Under the pieces are notes generated by a model that saw nothing but the letters and a program-made list of their open reading frames with translations, ran no database searches and was not told the DNA's origin. Made by a program: the position numbers and the translations under genes. From assembly GCF_019703515.2 (NCBI RefSeq), contig NC_059368.1, positions 36,719,831 to 36,783,830 of the forward strand: 64,000 bases of DNA, in the 5' to 3' direction. This document shows, one piece after another, positions 60,544-64,000 of the stretch. The first letter of the stretch is position 1. The number at the start of each line of letters is the position of its first letter. Source of the DNA: Myxocyprinus asiaticus. Taxonomy: Eukaryota; Chordata; Actinopteri; Cypriniformes; Catostomidae.

Positions 60544-61669
60544 GTTAATTATCAGTTTAATAAATAAATAATAATAAATGTAATATTTGATTTCTAAGGA
60601 AATTTTGTTTACTTTTATACAATAAGCAATTTTGGAACTGTGTTATGTCACCATTAAAGCAAAACCAGATGAGACCCACTGCATTAGACGCTGATTTCTA
60701 AGCATATTTTAGAGGATGTTTCTTATGGTTTTATCACAGAGAAGGATGTGGTGGATGTAAATTTGTTCTGTTTTTACTCATAGTTTCACATCTATCTTAA
60801 TATTTTTCTCTGGGCTCTAAATTCTCATAACTGCTTTGACAAGGCATCATTTAGACACCAAGCAAAAGCTCTTAAAGAGAAACAAGGACTTCAATAGAAT
60901 GACATTAATAAAGATCAAACACAACTCTCTGATCTGGGGAAAAAAGGAAATGTTTGATCAGAATCCCTACAGTTTAAGAAAACAACACACTGCTGCATAA
61001 CACTGGCTCTACTGTATGTGACTTTTTCTTAAGAAATATCAAAACATTTGATTCAAAAAATATGTCTTTCACATTTGGCCTTTCCAAACCATTACTTAAC
61101 TAAAATACGAAATTTAATGGAAGTTTCCACTAATGTGCCACAGATACAAAGTTATATTGGTGCAAACTACCACACAACTTTCAGTCAAACATTGAATAAG
61201 ATATCTGCATTTAATACAATAATCACTGTCAGACAACTCCAAAGGTTTTGCACTGATACCTGTTTTAATACCTCTTTAAATTGTTCTATGCTAGTATTTT
61301 GCTGTGTAGGACCAAGGTACTGTAGGTATAACTGAAAACCCTATCCTTGTCTTACCCTGAGATTCACTAGGGTATAATGATTTGTATTTTGAGCTGTCGG
61401 GTCGGATTTGCCGTAAAGTCGCAGGTATACATAATTCGTTCTTGCATGTTTATGTAATATCTGTAAGCTCAAAAATAAGGTCTGGCTGTGGCCCAACTTG
61501 GACCGACTGTGAGTGTCGGGGAAGTAGGAAGTCAGTGCAACAGCTGTTAAGCAGCGGCGTGAAATCAATCTCCTGATGGACTTTTAACGGTTTTTAACTG
61601 TTTGGCGAAGTCGGTTGTCAAATTGGTTGTCATGCTTTAATGAATTGAACATTACTCATGTATTTACCA
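60544..61669. other. Intergenic or intronic, nothing recognised
   Basis: AT-rich sequence with no named exon. Short open frames at 61048-61335 and 61341-61568 lack splice signals and family resemblance. Confidence 0.4.
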
Positions 61670-61677
61670 ATCACGAT

Positions 61678-62782
61678 TAGGGCTGGGCGATATGTCTTAA
61701 AAAATATATATATCTCGGTATTTTTCAGCCTATTGACGATATTCAATATATATCTCGATAATTATGTATTTGCTCTAAAATGGCTCAAAAGTTGTTGTTT
61801 TTTTTATTAGAGGAACCATCATTTCATCCAAACAGCCACTGTAGTCAAGTAGATAAAATATTTTAAAGACATTAAATAAAAATCTAATAATTAGTTTTTC
61901 ATTAAATAAACACAAGGGAGAATTCAATTATATTCATTGATATGCACTTTATATTTATATTTCATACACAATGATACATAGTAGCTTAATAAAAAGCATT
62001 ATTTACCTTCAAATGTTTTTACTGTGCAAAGCTACATCACTGACTTATTTTTGAAACCCCAGTTAAACATGCATAATACTAAATTATTACTGTGGGTCAC
62101 GACAGGTTGATTATTATAATATAATGCTGAATTATAATTTTTATTCTGCTTATTAGATTTGCGTTATACAGAAGTAATATATTTCTGTCCTGTTTACTTC
62201 ATCTTCACCTGGGGCTTTTATTTTGACACCGAAATTGCTGTTGTATTTACTTCAACTTCACAAGGAGCTTTTATTTCGACATAGAAAAGGCAATGTGTAT
62301 TTGACAGTTTACAATATTCCACATTTCCTGAAACGCTGTAATCTCCTCTTCTGTTACACGGTGCTGCGTTTGTAGATTTGTATAATAACTTGTAACTATT
62401 ACTAATGTTTGGAATTGCGCGAATGCTTGAACCTGCATTACTTTGATTTCACAATGCACGTGAACTGATCTGAGAGCGCCGCCATGCGCGTGCACACAGT
62501 TCACTGGTCTGTTCTGAATCACAAACAGACCATGTTTATCTGTCTTTAAAGCACAGCCTTTTGTGGATTAATAATCACATATGACCAACTCGCCATTTTG
62601 ATGTTATTTTGTTTAACTGTGCAGCCCTGAAGGATCGTCTACTGATGCACTCTTTACTAAACTTAATGGCCAAATGAAAGCATATTAAAATTACTGCAAT
62701 ATTCACAATATTGGTCAATTTTACATCGTCACCAAAATTATCTTGATTATATCGTTAATATTCAATATATCACCCAGCCCTA
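61678..62782. mobile_element. hAT-type non-autonomous element
   Basis: 1105 bp with ends TAGGGCTGGGCGATAT and ATATCACCCAGCCCTA, perfect 16-bp inverted copies. Flanks ATCACGAT (61670-61677) and ATCATGAT (62783-62790) form an 8-bp target duplication with one mismatch. No transposase frame. Confidence 0.87.
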
Positions 62783-62790
62783 ATCATGAT

Positions 62791-64000
62791 GCATTTAGTT
62801 TTTTTTAAGGCAAGTTACTGTAACATGTTTACTAATATTCATAACTTCCGAGGCTACGTCCACACTAATCCGGATACATTTAAAAACGTGTTTTTGTTTT
62901 TGAAACGCTCTCCGTCCACACTGCCGTTTTCAAATGTTTTCCAAAAGTTGCTCGTCCACACTGAAACATATGAAAACACTTAAATTCCATTACTGCTTAT
63001 GCAAAAAATAGCTTGTCCGTGTCCGGTCTGGGATGCAGCTGTCCTCGTGTTCCACCCCCGGACAGCAATTCTGAGTACACTTCCCGTTGCCTTTGAAGGA
63101 ATGCAATGTGAAGGTTGTACAAAGTAACGTTTTTCTATAATAACGCTATCAAAGTGGACAGCAGGCAAAACAAAGCTGCTACAACATGGGCCGCCATCTT
63201 GATTGTTTTGGGTAGAATAGATCACATGACTGCGTCACATGACAACAAATACACTGTTTTCAGATATATCCGTTTTAATAAACCATCTCTTTATTATAAC
63301 TTCTAAAGAAACGTTTAAATGTTTATTATTGTAATTGTTATACTGCATATTATTTTCATGGTCAATAAAGTATATTTCATCCCCATCGTTATTGAATCTT
63401 CATTTTGCCTTTTTATATTACAGTTGTATTGTTTGCAGTGCATAGACCAGGGGTGTCCATACTTTTTCTACCGGGGCCAGGTGCAAAAAGAAATAAGGTG
63501 TTGCGGGCCACATCATCGTAATAATGAAGACACTATTGCATCATCTTTATATTGTATGCTTAATATTATGCACTTTATGTTCATAAAGGTAATATTTCTC
63601 TCACCAAGAATGCTTGTAATAGAACAGTGATGCAGGGTCAGAAATTAAGGGGTGCTCTGGGCAAAAATGACCCCAAGGTGACAAAAAAATACCCTAAAGT
63701 TCAAAATGTGGGTGCAAAAAATGCCCTGGTTTCTGGTTTTTTCTCCATCATCTGTTATAGTTCTTAAATGATATAGTGCAATACTTTAAGAGTGGCATTA
63801 CACACTATCCCATAAAATATGTTTTGAATAAAAGAATGACAGTACATTTTAGAAAAAAAACCATAAAAATCCCTCATAAACATAAAAAATGCCCCTGAAA
63901 GTTAAATCCAGAGGTCAGTTATTGGCCCTTTATAGAAAAGTTCATTTCTGTCAATGTAGTAATGTAATATATTATACTGGGTAATAACAGGTTAATTTCA
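62791..64000. repeat. Repeat fragments: GTCCACACTAATCCGG and GGGGTGTCCATAC families
   Basis: 62855-63240 begins GCTACGTCCACACTAATCCG and has CGTCCACACTG twice, like the tip of a fish DNA element. 63449-63510 (CCAGGGGTGTCCATACTTTT, GGGCCACATCATCG) is a widespread fish repeat phrase. No gene recognised. Confidence 0.5.

Overview
This is a vertebrate nuclear window, almost certainly from a teleost and most likely a cyprinid-type fish. It has GT-AG introns, low gene density, a dense load of Tc1/mariner, hAT and piggyBac elements, and many short non-autonomous elements of kinds familiar from carp and zebrafish genomes. The species is an inference. I see no bacterial operon, CRISPR array or viral genome.

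Three protein genes can be supported, all on the minus strand. (1) ndufaf4 (17535 down to 13914, three exons) is a complex I assembly factor; its exon 1 carries an apparent 1-nt deletion that breaks the frame into exon 2. (2) dse (46278 down to 25948, five coding exons) is dermatan-sulfate epimerase. The exons join in phase to 952 codons plus a stop, with signal peptide, catalytic His/Tyr/His and two C-terminal membrane spans. A promoter with a non-coding first exon is proposed near 51661-51870. (3) The last two exons of nt5dc1 (55620 down to 55059) lie upstream of dse. The head-to-tail order nt5dc1 then dse matches my recollection of human 6q22, so the synteny supports both calls.

Layout: 1-13.9 kb is intergenic and repeat-dominated, with three different Tc1-type transposons side by side between 6.7 and 11.9 kb. 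One of them (6730-7968) has an uninterrupted DD34E transposase and matching inverted ends. 13.9-17.5 kb is ndufaf4, with a piggyBac-like element in intron 2. 17.7-25.2 kb is a transposon graveyard with elements inside elements. 25.9-46.3 kb is dse, whose introns hold a (ATCC)n array, a solo LTR, a 2.9-kb hAT-type element with a perfect 8-bp target duplication, and a 34-bp hairpin. 46.8-50.2 kb is a multilayer nest. 52.3-52.6 kb is a long foldback palindrome. 55.9-60.5 kb holds a DIRS-like relic, a chimeric Sleeping Beauty-like Tc1 and a probable solo LTR. 61.7-62.8 kb is another hAT-type element.

The three genes act in separate processes (mitochondrial complex I assembly, Golgi/ER glycosaminoglycan epimerisation, and a HAD-type nucleotidase-like protein) and share only a neighbourhood. 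I did not find a convincing new biological system. The most unusual items are the intact Tc1, the reconstructable nesting, the broken ndufaf4 frame, the near-perfect hairpin in dse intron 1 and the tRNA-like foldback.
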